A stretch of 64,000 nucleotides of DNA from Bradyrhizobium sp. B097 (GTDB taxonomy: Bacteria; Pseudomonadota; Alphaproteobacteria; Rhizobiales; Xanthobacteraceae), in NCBI RefSeq assembly GCF_038957035.1, contig NZ_CP152412.1, positions 2,724,501 to 2,788,500 on the forward strand, read 5' to 3'. Each line of letters starts with the position of its first letter. Positions within the stretch are counted from its first letter, which is position 1. The notes below the pieces were generated by a model. The model did no database searches. It was not told the origin of the DNA and saw nothing but the letters and a program-made list of their open reading frames with translations. Shown here in pieces: positions 47,528-54,357 of the stretch. A program made the translations under genes and the position numbers.

Positions 47528-48361
47528 ATGAAGCGCTTCTGCCTGCTCGTCGTGCTGATGCTGTTCACGCCGTTCGCCCATGCCGGTGAGGGCATCTCGT
47601 TCTCGGTTGGCGGCCACCGCGTCTATCTGGATTCGATGCGCTGCCGCTCCTTGTCGTGCATCTCGGTCTCAGGCGGCTCCAGGCGCGACGACGGCGGTGA
47701 CAACGGTCGCACGCTGAAGCCGGTGCGCGCGCCGGCGGCAACAGCAGCGATCCCTGCCACGCCGGCTGCGAGCGTGCTGCCCGCGCCTGTGCCGGCAGCA
47801 CCTCCCGCGCCTCTGCCAGTCATCGTTTATAAGCCCGCCCCAGTCGCGCCTGCTGCCGCTCCGCCACCGTCAGCACCGTCGCAGCCGCGGGTGATGACGC
47901 CGCAGCCACCGCCGGTTGTCGCAGCTCCGCCGCCGGCCGCGGTGCCCGCGGCGCCTGCGCGTCCGGCGCCGCCGGTGATACGTGTCTCGCGCGAGGCCGA
48001 CGAACCCGACGACGGTCCGATCGGCGACTGGCAGACCGAAACCAACAATCTGGTGCGCATCTGGCTCTGCGGCACGGCGTTGTGCGGCTATGCGCTCGAC
48101 AGGACCACGCGCGATCTCGGTGAAGTGGTGCTGATCAACATGAAGCCGAAGACGGACGCGCGCTGGAACGGCGGCGTCTACAGCCAGGACAGCGGCAACA
48201 TCCGTTACGGCACGATCGAGTTGAAGGGCGCCGACAGACTGCGGGTCTCGTCCTGCGCGCTCGGCCGCGTCTACTGCACCGGTGCCGACTGGGTCCGCGT
48301 CTCGCACGCACGGCAGCGCGTGATCACGCAGGGCCAGTTCCGGGGCGAGCCGCGCTCCTGA
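47528..48361 (+). CDS. Exported DUF2147-type protein, paralogue B
   Basis: A 277-residue paralogue of the protein encoded at 46576-47343, with the same order: signal peptide (MKRFCLLVVLMLFTPFAHAG), ISFSVGGHRVYLDSMRCRSL then SCISVSG, a Pro/Ala linker of about 110 residues, and a DUF2147 domain (GPIGDWQTETNNLVRIWLCG, then TALCGYALD, VLINMKPKTDARWNGGVYSQ). The pair diverges across 184 bp. Start 47528 has GGAGG five bases upstream. Confidence 0.83.
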   Translation: MKRFCLLVVLMLFTPFAHAGEGISFSVGGHRVYLDSMRCRSLSCISVSGGSRRDDGGDNGRTLKPVRAPAATAAIPATPAASVLPAPVPAAPPAPLPVIVYKPAPVAPAAAPPPSAPSQPRVMTPQPPPVVAAPPPAAVPAAPARPAPPVIRVSREADEPDDGPIGDWQTETNNLVRIWLCGTALCGYALDRTTRDLGEVVLINMKPKTDARWNGGVYSQDSGNIRYGTIELKGADRLRVSSCALGRVYCTGADWVRVSHARQRVITQGQFRGEPRS

Positions 48362-48464
48362 ACGCGCAGCTGTCCAATTTGTAACCGGATGCCTTCGAAC
48401 CGTTTGCCGCCTCGCACGCGACCGATAGAGGTCAACGCTGTCCTCGCAAGCGATGGAGGCAAAC

Positions 48465-48806
48465 ATGAAACGCCTGAGCCTGGTCGCGCTGCTGCTCGCC
48501 GGCAGCGTCGCCGCCGCCCATGCCGACAGCGACATCTACACCAACATCTTGAAACAGACGCGCGGCGACGACGCCCTGCATGCCGACGCCGCGGTCTGCG
48601 ATGCAGAATTCGGCGCGCCGCAGAACGGCATGCCGACGTCGCGGCAATACAAGAGCTGCATGCGCGCCCGCGGCTGGCGCTTCAGCCACACCATTCGCGA
48701 GCCGCGCCGACGCGACGACGGCTATCCCGACCCTGATAATCCCGGCCTCGTCTGCCACGATTTTACGATCGGCGGCGTCACCGGATCGAGCTGCTCGAAT
48801 TTTTGA
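48465..48806 (+). CDS. Small exported protein of unknown function
   Basis: A 113-residue protein with a signal peptide ([20 protein letters not shown]) and a mature part with four cysteines: '[20 protein letters not shown]', [12 protein letters not shown], and '[20 protein letters not shown]' at the end. Two disulfides are likely. I know no function; similar small proteins are common in Bradyrhizobium. GGAGGCAAAC precedes the ATG. It follows paralogue B by 103 bp. Confidence 0.75.
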   Translation: MKRLSLVALLLAGSVAAAHADSDIYTNILKQTRGDDALHADAAVCDAEFGAPQNGMPTSRQYKSCMRARGWRFSHTIREPRRRDDGYPDPDNPGLVCHDFTIGGVTGSSCSNF

Positions 48807-48837
48807 GATGACGACGGGTGTAAGGCACTCCATCACC

Positions 48838-48939
48838 GTCATCCTGAGGAGGCCGCGCAGTGGCCGTCTCGAAGGATGAACGGCCCGGCTGGTGGCCGTC
48901 GACCCTGCGAGACGCGCTTCGCGCTCCTCAGGGTGACGG
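48838..48939. repeat. Palindromic repeat (GTCATCCTGAGG type), copy 2
   Basis: Begins GTCATCCTGAGGAGGCCGCG, contains GTCTCGAAGGATGAACGGCC, ends GCGCTCCTCAGGGTGACGG. The shared blocks with 5418-5513 are the two ends and the CTCGAAGGATGAACG core. Confidence 0.8.
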
Positions 48940-48962
48940 AATCAGCTATCGCAAGAAAGCAA

Positions 48963-48992
48963 AGCGCCCGGCGGGGGCGGCCGCCGGGCGCT
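48963..48992 (-). terminator. Intrinsic terminator after the 31-residue gene
   Basis: A perfect 12-bp stem AGCGCCCGGCGG / CCGCCGGGCGCT with a six-base loop, followed on the minus strand by TTTGCTTTC. Confidence 0.85.
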
Positions 48993-49016
48993 GAACTCAT
49001 GGCCTGGTCGAATGCT

Positions 49017-49112
49017 TTAGAACACGCCGAGAATGATGGCGCCGACGAAGGCGAACGCGATGTACGCGGCCACAATGCTCAGCTTGCTCAGCAGAGGACT
49101 CGCGAAATCCAT
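49017..49112 (-). CDS. 31-residue single-pass membrane peptide
   Basis: A short frame encoding MDFASPLLSKLSIVAAYIAF then AFVGAIILGVF, mostly one hydrophobic helix (residues 12-31). The ATG at 49112 is preceded by AAGGGAGCTTCCCA, a good ribosome binding sequence, and a terminator lies 24 bases after the stop. Both signals around so small a frame make it a convincing small gene. Similar peptides often attach to larger membrane complexes; no partner is apparent here. Confidence 0.6.
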   Translation of the reverse strand: MDFASPLLSKLSIVAAYIAFAFVGAIILGVF

Positions 49113-49615
49113 TGGGAAGCTCCCTTGGCTCACAACGTGCCCGCATTAACGCAAAAGCTAGCAAGAGGTTCCTGGCCGAAAAAGTCAGCCTTGCTGCCAA
49201 GCTCGATGTTCCCACGCGATGCCGCATTGCGATGCGTGGCTCAAACAGGCGGCGAATCAAGACGTTGAAGCGCCCGCAAATAAATTCCGCGGCGTTGCGG
49301 GTTGCGGTCAGGCTGCCGGTTCCGAATACCGTCTGTCATGTCTCAGAAAGATTGTGGTGCTTTGAAACACAATCAAAAGGTCAATAACGATGCCGCAGGA
49401 TGTCGAACCTCAATGCCTTCTCGACCACAACAATGCGGTGGCGTCGCTCCGCTGCGACGTGATGCGGAGCGTTCGCCACAGTTGATGACACAACGAGAAC
49501 GATGCGGTCGCGCGAATTGCGCTGCCGGGTTCCGCCGCATGGTTAAAGGCACCTGAAATCAAACAGTCGAAATGCGTTGAAGAGTCTTTAATCAAATTCG
49601 CAGAACCTCCGCGCC
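49113..49615. other. 503-bp gap, no convincing gene
   Basis: It lies between the 31-residue gene (minus) and the extensin-like gene (plus). Base composition is less GC-rich after 49350, with A/T-rich TTTGAAACACAATCAAAAGG. The only frames are short and lack good ribosome binding sequences. Confidence 0.5.
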
Positions 49616-50833
49616 ATGACGCGTGGAGTTCGTTTGTATCTCGTCGGCTCCCTTGTCCTTGTGTCGCTTGCTGGTTGCGGCCGCGGTCTGTTTCAGACTG
49701 CCGAGCGCGAACCGTGGCGGGCCGAGGCTGAGGCCGCATGCCTGAAATCAGGCGCGGTCAAGGAAGGCCCGGACCTCGTCCGCATCGATCCGATTTCCGG
49801 CCCCGGCGTCTGCGGCGCCGAGTTTCCGCTCAAGGTCGCCGCGCTCGGCGAAGCCAGTTCGGCTTACGGATTTGCCGACGACAGCCTGCGTCCGCCGGCG
49901 TCGGTCGGCAACCAGCCACGTTGGCCGATCAATCGTCAGCCGAGCCCGCCGCCCGCGCAGGCGCCGTACTCCGAACAGGCCGTCGGGCAGCCGAACTATG
50001 GCAGCCAACCGAACGGACCGGTGTCGCTGTCGGCGCCCGGCGTCCCGCCGCAGCAGGGCGAGATCGACCTGCCGCCGGACGGCTCGCCCGATGCCAGCGG
50101 CGAGCGACCTTATTATCCTGGCCTGCGCAGTAATCCGCAGCGCGAGGGCGCGACCGCGCCTTATTCACCTGCGCCGTATTCGCAGCAACCGCCAGGCGCG
50201 CCACCGCCGCCACGGCTCGGTCCGTCGGGCGGCAATCCGGTGATGACGGTCGGCCCGGTTGCAGTGAAGCCTGCCGCAACGCTGGCGTGTCCGATCGTCT
50301 CGGTGCTGGAGCGCTGGCTTGCCGAGTCCGTGCAGCCGGCGGCGCAGCGCTGGTTCGGCGCGCGCGTCGTCGAGATCAAGCAGATCTCGGCCTATTCCTG
50401 CCGCGGCATGAACGGCAATTCGCACGCGCATATTTCCGAGCACGCCTTCGGCAATGCGCTCGATATCGCGGCCTTCACGCTCTCTGACGGCCGACGCATC
50501 TCGGTGAAGGATGGCTGGAAGGGTCTGCCGGAGGAGCAGGGCTTCCTGCGCGATGTCCAGGCCGCTGCCTGCCAGCAATTCACCACGGTGCTGGCGCCGG
50601 GTTCAAACGTCTATCACTACGACCACATCCATGTGGATCTGATGCGCCGGGCCAGCCGGCGCCTGATCTGCCAGCCCGCTGCCGTCTCAGGCGAAGAGGT
50701 CGCGGCGCACGCCGGCGGCCGTAGCCCCTATGCAGCGCGCGAACCTTATGTCACAGGATCGCTTGGCGGCAGAAAGCCGACTCCGCGGGGTAAGGCGGGG
50801 GTCAACGAAGAAGACGAATTCGCCGACGAATAG
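49616..50833 (+). CDS. Extensin-like lipoprotein
   Basis: A 405-residue protein with a lipoprotein signal (RLYLVGSLVLVSLAGCGRG, lipobox LAGC). A Pro/Gln-rich linker fills about residues 95-220. The C-terminal extensin-like domain runs about 220-355 ('LACPIVSVLERWLAESVQPA', AYSCRGMNGNSHAHISEHAF, GNALDIAAF, and 'VLAPGSNVYHYDHIHVDLMR'). The HAF..ALDIA and HxDHIH residues resemble D-Ala-D-Ala/M15 peptidase zinc ligands, suggesting peptidoglycan binding or cleavage. The tail is acidic. Start lacks a good ribosome binding sequence. Confidence 0.87.
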   Translation: MTRGVRLYLVGSLVLVSLAGCGRGLFQTAEREPWRAEAEAACLKSGAVKEGPDLVRIDPISGPGVCGAEFPLKVAALGEASSAYGFADDSLRPPASVGNQPRWPINRQPSPPPAQAPYSEQAVGQPNYGSQPNGPVSLSAPGVPPQQGEIDLPPDGSPDASGERPYYPGLRSNPQREGATAPYSPAPYSQQPPGAPPPPRLGPSGGNPVMTVGPVAVKPAATLACPIVSVLERWLAESVQPAAQRWFGARVVEIKQISAYSCRGMNGNSHAHISEHAFGNALDIAAFTLSDGRRISVKDGWKGLPEEQGFLRDVQAAACQQFTTVLAPGSNVYHYDHIHVDLMRRASRRLICQPAAVSGEEVAAHAGGRSPYAAREPYVTGSLGGRKPTPRGKAGVNEEDEFADE

Positions 50834-50945
50834 GGACGCGTCTGATACCCGTATTTTTACTGGGGATGCCGTGCAAACGGTAGCCACTATTTGCTGCATA
50901 TGCTCGCTGAACCGGGCGCACCCGGCTGATTTCTGGGGGATAGCT

Positions 50946-51329
50946 TTGCAAGACGTGCCGATCATTCTCGTCATCGAAGACGATCGTGATCTTCAGATGA
51001 TGGTAGAGGACGCCCTGAGGGACGGCGGCTATGAGCCGGCGATCGCAGGCTCGGGCGAGGAAGCCCTGACGCTGCTGAAGGCGTTCCGCACCAAATACAG
51101 TGCACTGGTCACCGACATCCGCCTGCTTGGCCGGCTCGACGGCTGGCGGGTGGCGCGCGGCGCCCGCGAGATCGATCCGTCATTCCCGGTGCTCTACATC
51201 ACCGGCGGCGGCGGCGACGAGTGGCCGACCCGAGGCGTGCCGGACAGCGTGCTGCTGAACAAGCCGTTCTCGCCCGACGAGCTGGTTGCCGCCGTGGCGA
51301 AGCTGCTCAAGAACGGCGCGCCGGCCTGA
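50946..51329 (+). CDS. Single-domain response regulator
   Basis: A 127-residue receiver domain with no output domain: acidic pair in LVIEDDRDLQMMVED, phosphorylated Asp57 in SALVTDIRLLGRLDGW, conserved Thr in VLYITGGGGDE and Lys in VLLNKPFSPDELV. I chose TTG at 50946, preceded by GGGGGATAGCT; an upstream in-frame ATG would add 72 unrelated residues. No kinase is adjacent. Such proteins pass phosphate or bind partners, as CheY and DivK do. Confidence 0.85.
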   Translation: MQDVPIILVIEDDRDLQMMVEDALRDGGYEPAIAGSGEEALTLLKAFRTKYSALVTDIRLLGRLDGWRVARGAREIDPSFPVLYITGGGGDEWPTRGVPDSVLLNKPFSPDELVAAVAKLLKNGAPA

Positions 51330-51469
51330 CGGCGGCTTCGCGCGGCCTGCCGCGCGTGGTGGGCTGTTTGGGGCGGGCGCCTATTCCGTCTTTATAAGAT
51401 CTCGTCGCGGCTCTTCTCGAATTCATACGTCCTCGCGCTCATCTTCGCCGCAGCAGCCGGAGAACGAAG

Positions 51470-51664
51470 ATGACGACCTATCGCGCCTATATCGTCGGAC
51501 CGCACAGCCGATCCATCGGCGTGGTCAACATGGATTGCAGCGACGACGATGCGGCCGTCACGTCGGCCAGCCGTCTTGTCGACCGCCATGATGTCGAACT
51601 GTGGCAGATGGATCGGCCGGTCGCCAGGTTCGACGCCTGTTCGAAGCAGGTGTTCCGGAAGTAG
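51470..51664 (+). CDS. Small hypothetical protein
   Basis: A 64-residue soluble protein: MTTYRAYIVGPHSRSIGVVN, MDCSDDDAAVTSASRLVDRH, DVELWQMDRPVARFDACSKQ. The YRAYIVG...DDDAA..A..L...DVELW pattern recurs as small hypothetical proteins in Bradyrhizobium (from memory). CCGGAGAACGAAG precedes the ATG. The function is unknown. Confidence 0.68.
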   Translation: MTTYRAYIVGPHSRSIGVVNMDCSDDDAAVTSASRLVDRHDVELWQMDRPVARFDACSKQVFRK

Positions 51665-51752
51665 TGCGACACTGCGCGCAGACCAGCGCGCAGACTCATA
51701 AGCGCACAGCCGTCATCCCAATGCGCCGAAGCCGTCCTTCGACCGAACGGCC

Positions 51753-52388
51753 TCAGTCGCCAGTACGCGGGCTTTTTCCTGACACGACGATCGCTCGCAC
51801 AATTAGCGTGATGCGCTCGTTGCGCGCGCTGGGCCGAATTCTGCCTGAACGTTCGAGTGTGGCGACCCCATGAAGGGCTGCCCAAAAAGTCTCGGTCACA
51901 TCAGCTACCTCGACGCAAAACGGCGCGACGACCGCCGCGAGTGCTTCGAAACCGGCCCGCAGTTCGGGTCTGGTGCCAGCTTCGGCGAACCGCAAATCCG
52001 TTGGCAGGACAAACATGGCGTCGTAAAGCGCGGGACGATCCAGCGCAAAGGCGAGATAGGCCAGGGCGACATTCTTGAGGGCGCTTCGCCCTGTCGATCC
52101 GCTCGCTGCTTCGCGAAGTGCGACCGTGAGCTCCTTGAAGCCCTCGACTGCAACTGCCGCAACAATCGCATCCCGGTTCTTGAAATGTGAGTAGAGGACG
52201 GGCTGGCTATATTCGATCTCGTCGGCGAGACGGCGGACCGTAACGGCATCCCATCCTTCACGCTCTGCGATCACCCGAGCTGCCGCGACAATGCGATGCT
52301 CGCGCTCAGCCCGGTCCCTGCCTTTTCGCTCCGTGATACCCAATCCTCGATCTCTCGCACCTGGAAGGCCCAGATATGTCAATATCAT
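51753..52388 (-). CDS. TetR family transcriptional repressor
   Basis: A 211-residue regulator with an N-terminal HTH ('REHRIVAAARVIAEREGWDA', VTVRRLADEIEYSQPVLYSH, FKNRDAIV) and an all-helical ligand domain with a WHG-type 'ETFWAALHGVATLERSGRI' segment. It diverges from the DUF4267 gene. Two palindromes lie in the intergenic region at 52405-52434. The ATG at 52388 lacks a ribosome binding sequence; a TTG at 52343 after GAGAG is an alternative that removes 15 residues. Confidence 0.9.
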   Translation of the reverse strand: MILTYLGLPGARDRGLGITERKGRDRAEREHRIVAAARVIAEREGWDAVTVRRLADEIEYSQPVLYSHFKNRDAIVAAVAVEGFKELTVALREAASGSTGRSALKNVALAYLAFALDRPALYDAMFVLPTDLRFAEAGTRPELRAGFEALAAVVAPFCVEVADVTETFWAALHGVATLERSGRIRPSARNERITLIVRAIVVSGKSPRTGD

Positions 52389-52404
52389 ATCGATGCTTGA
52401 TATT

Positions 52405-52434
52405 CTAGCAATGCTATTTATCTAGCAGTGCTAG
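52405..52434. promoter_or_regulatory. Tandem TetR-type operators
   Basis: CTAGCAATGCTA (52405-52416) and the perfect palindrome CTAGCAGTGCTAG (52422-52434), about 17 bases centre to centre, between the TetR gene and its divergent neighbour. Confidence 0.65.
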
Positions 52435-52465
52435 ATATGGTTCTTAAGCTGGATGAGGACGTGTG

Positions 52466-52846
52466 ATGCATTGGCTTGCGCTCGGAACGGGATTGCTGCT
52501 GGCCCTGGGAATTATCGCGATCGGCACCCTCTATGTCGCGAGCCCGACAACCGCGACACGCAGTTTCGGCCTGCCGCTTCCTGAAAATGGTCCCAACGTC
52601 GCCTGGTGGCTTCGCCTCAAGGGGGTGCGCGACATTGCGGCGGGACTGGCCGTATTGGCGTTCATGGTGTTCGGCGCGCCGCGCGAGGTCGGCATCATCC
52701 TGCTGGTTGAAGCCATCATCCCCATCGGCGACATGCTGCTCATTCTTGCCGCGAAAGGCTCCACCAGCAGCGCCTTCGGCATGCACGGTGTCACGGCGGT
52801 GATCATGGTCCTTGCGGCGATGCCCCTGATCATTGGGGTGCCCTGA
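52466..52846 (+). CDS. DUF4267 membrane protein
   Basis: A 126-residue membrane protein with four TMs: LALGTGLLLALGIIAIGTLY, 'VRDIAAGLAVLAFMVFGAP', EVGIILLVEAIIPIGDMLLI and 'AVIMVLAAMPLIIGVP'. The intervening WWLRLKGVRDIAAG block is typical of DUF4267. Its role is unknown. GAGGACGTGTG precedes the ATG at 52466. It is the first gene after the TetR operators and the next gene starts one base past its stop. Confidence 0.82.
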   Translation: MHWLALGTGLLLALGIIAIGTLYVASPTTATRSFGLPLPENGPNVAWWLRLKGVRDIAAGLAVLAFMVFGAPREVGIILLVEAIIPIGDMLLILAAKGSTSSAFGMHGVTAVIMVLAAMPLIIGVP

Positions 52847-52847
52847 G

Positions 52848-53168
52848 ATGATGCATGCTCTCTCAATCTGGCTGCTCGCTGCTGGCTTCTTTGGCGCAGG
52901 CCTCTTCAACGCGATCAGCACCTCAGCGACGCAAAGCGATTTCGCTCGGTGGGGCTACCCGCGCTGGTGGGGCATTTTGACCGGTGGATTGGAGGTGATC
53001 AGCGCTGTTCTGATTGCAATTCCCGCCAGTCGGGTTGTTGGCCTCGTGCTTGGGGCGGCCATCATTGCGGCCGCGGTTTTCACCGTTATGCGCCACCGTG
53101 ATTTTTCTCATCTTGTGCCACTTGGCGTCTTTGTCGTCTTGATCGCTCTTGCCGCGACCTCGTCCTGA
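52848..53168 (+). CDS. DoxX-like small membrane protein
   Basis: A 106-residue protein with four TMs (SIWLLAAGFFGAGLFNAIST, GILTGGLEVISAVLIAIPAS, VVGLVLGAAIIAAAVFTVMR, LVPLGVFVVLIALAATS). The FARWGYPRWWGILTGGLE segment matches the DoxX_2 pattern. The start codon overlaps the preceding stop region (TGAGATGATG), so it is translationally coupled to DUF4267. Function unknown. Confidence 0.8.
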   Translation: MMHALSIWLLAAGFFGAGLFNAISTSATQSDFARWGYPRWWGILTGGLEVISAVLIAIPASRVVGLVLGAAIIAAAVFTVMRHRDFSHLVPLGVFVVLIALAATSS

Positions 53169-53247
53169 GCGCCGCCCCGCCTGTCGCGCTGCCCGATCCC
53201 TGATGATAGACCTTGCTTCAGGTTCGTCATCAAATGGGATCTCGATC

Positions 53248-53952
53248 ATGACAGCAGAGAAGGTCGCACTCGTCACCGCAGGCGGCAGCGGCATGGGAGC
53301 GGCGGCGGCGCGGCGGCTTGCCGCAGATGGATTTCGCGTTGCGATCCTGTCGTCGTCGGGCAAGGGCGAGGCGCTGGCCGGCGAGCTCGGCGGCATCGGC
53401 TTCACCGGCTCGAACCGTTCGAACGACGATCTGAAGCGCGCCGTCGACGGCGTGATGGCGCGGTGGGGCCGCATCGATGCGCTGGTCAACAGCGCCGGCC
53501 ATGGCCCGCGTGCGGGCGTGCTGGAATTGACCGACGACCAGTGGCACACCGGTCTCGACGTCTACCTGATGAACGTGATCCGCCCGACACGTCTCGTCGC
53601 ACCTCACATGCAGGCGCAGAAGTCGGGCGCGATCGTCAACATCTCCACCGCCTGGGCTTTCGAGCCGAGCGCGATGTTTCCGACCTCTGCGGTGTTCCGC
53701 GCCGGGCTCGCCGCGTTCACAAAACTGTTCACCGACAGCTACGCGGCCGACAACGTCCGCATGAACAATGTGCTGCCGGGCTGGATCGACAGCCTGCCGG
53801 CAACCGACGCGCGCCGCGACAGCGTGCCGATGAAGCGTTACGGCAAGGCGGAGGAGATCGCCGCGACGATCGCGTTCCTCGTCTCCGACGGCGCGGGCTA
53901 CATCACCGGCCAGAACATCCGCGTCGATGGCGGCTTGATGCGGTCCGTGTAG
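53248..53952 (+). CDS. SDR-family protein lacking the canonical Tyr and Lys
   Basis: A 234-residue short-chain dehydrogenase/reductase-like protein. The cofactor motif TAGGSGMGAAAARRL and NSAGHGPRAG are present. At the active site Ser133 (VNISTAWAF) is present, but the YxxxK motif reads F144-P-T-S-A148 (MFPTSAVFRAGLAAFTK), so Tyr and Lys are replaced by Phe and Ala. The C-terminus (FLVSDGAGYITGQNIRVDGG) is normal. Either another residue serves as acid or it is a binding protein. It follows the DoxX-like gene by 79 bp and may be under the same TetR control. Confidence 0.85.
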   Translation: MTAEKVALVTAGGSGMGAAAARRLAADGFRVAILSSSGKGEALAGELGGIGFTGSNRSNDDLKRAVDGVMARWGRIDALVNSAGHGPRAGVLELTDDQWHTGLDVYLMNVIRPTRLVAPHMQAQKSGAIVNISTAWAFEPSAMFPTSAVFRAGLAAFTKLFTDSYAADNVRMNNVLPGWIDSLPATDARRDSVPMKRYGKAEEIAATIAFLVSDGAGYITGQNIRVDGGLMRSV

Positions 53953-54022
53953 AACGCAATCGCGAACCCGTCATCCTGAGAGCAAGTGAGTTCGTGATTT
54001 ACAAGCGGCACCAAATATTCGG

Positions 54023-54163
54023 TGTCGTCCCGGCCGAGTGCGCGCTTGCGCACGAAGCCGGGACCCATAACCACCGATGGTCATTGTTGCGCGTCGTTGG
54101 AATGACGAGTCCCGTCCACAACATCCGCCGCGGAGTATGGGTCCCGGCTTTCGCCGGGACGAC
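54023..54163. repeat. Palindromic repeat (GTCGTCCCGG...CCATAACCAC type), copy 3
   Basis: Starts TGTCGTCCCGGCCGAGTGCG, carries CGGGACCCATAACCACCGAT and CCGCGGAGTATGGGTCCCGG, and ends CGCCGGGACGAC. It fills a third of the 405-bp gap between the SDR gene and the fused monooxygenase gene; the rest of that gap shows no gene. Confidence 0.85.
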
Positions 54164-54357
54164 ATTGAAGTGTGTGGCGCCGTTCGTACCCGTGGCGTCG
54201 CCACAACTTATGTCAACACTTGCGTCTACGCGCTGCGCGTCGCACTCCAGGCCGCGCACGCCATAATTGCGGCGACCTCAGATTGCGTTTGTCGTGATGA
54301 CAAACTGAAAGCGCAGCGCTAGCCTTCCGTCAAATCAAAACATACGGGAGGAATGGC

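Noticed and set aside
49390..49485. A 31-codon frame after AAAGG in the 503-bp gap
   Set aside because: Spacing to the ribosome binding sequence is poor and the peptide has no protein-like pattern.
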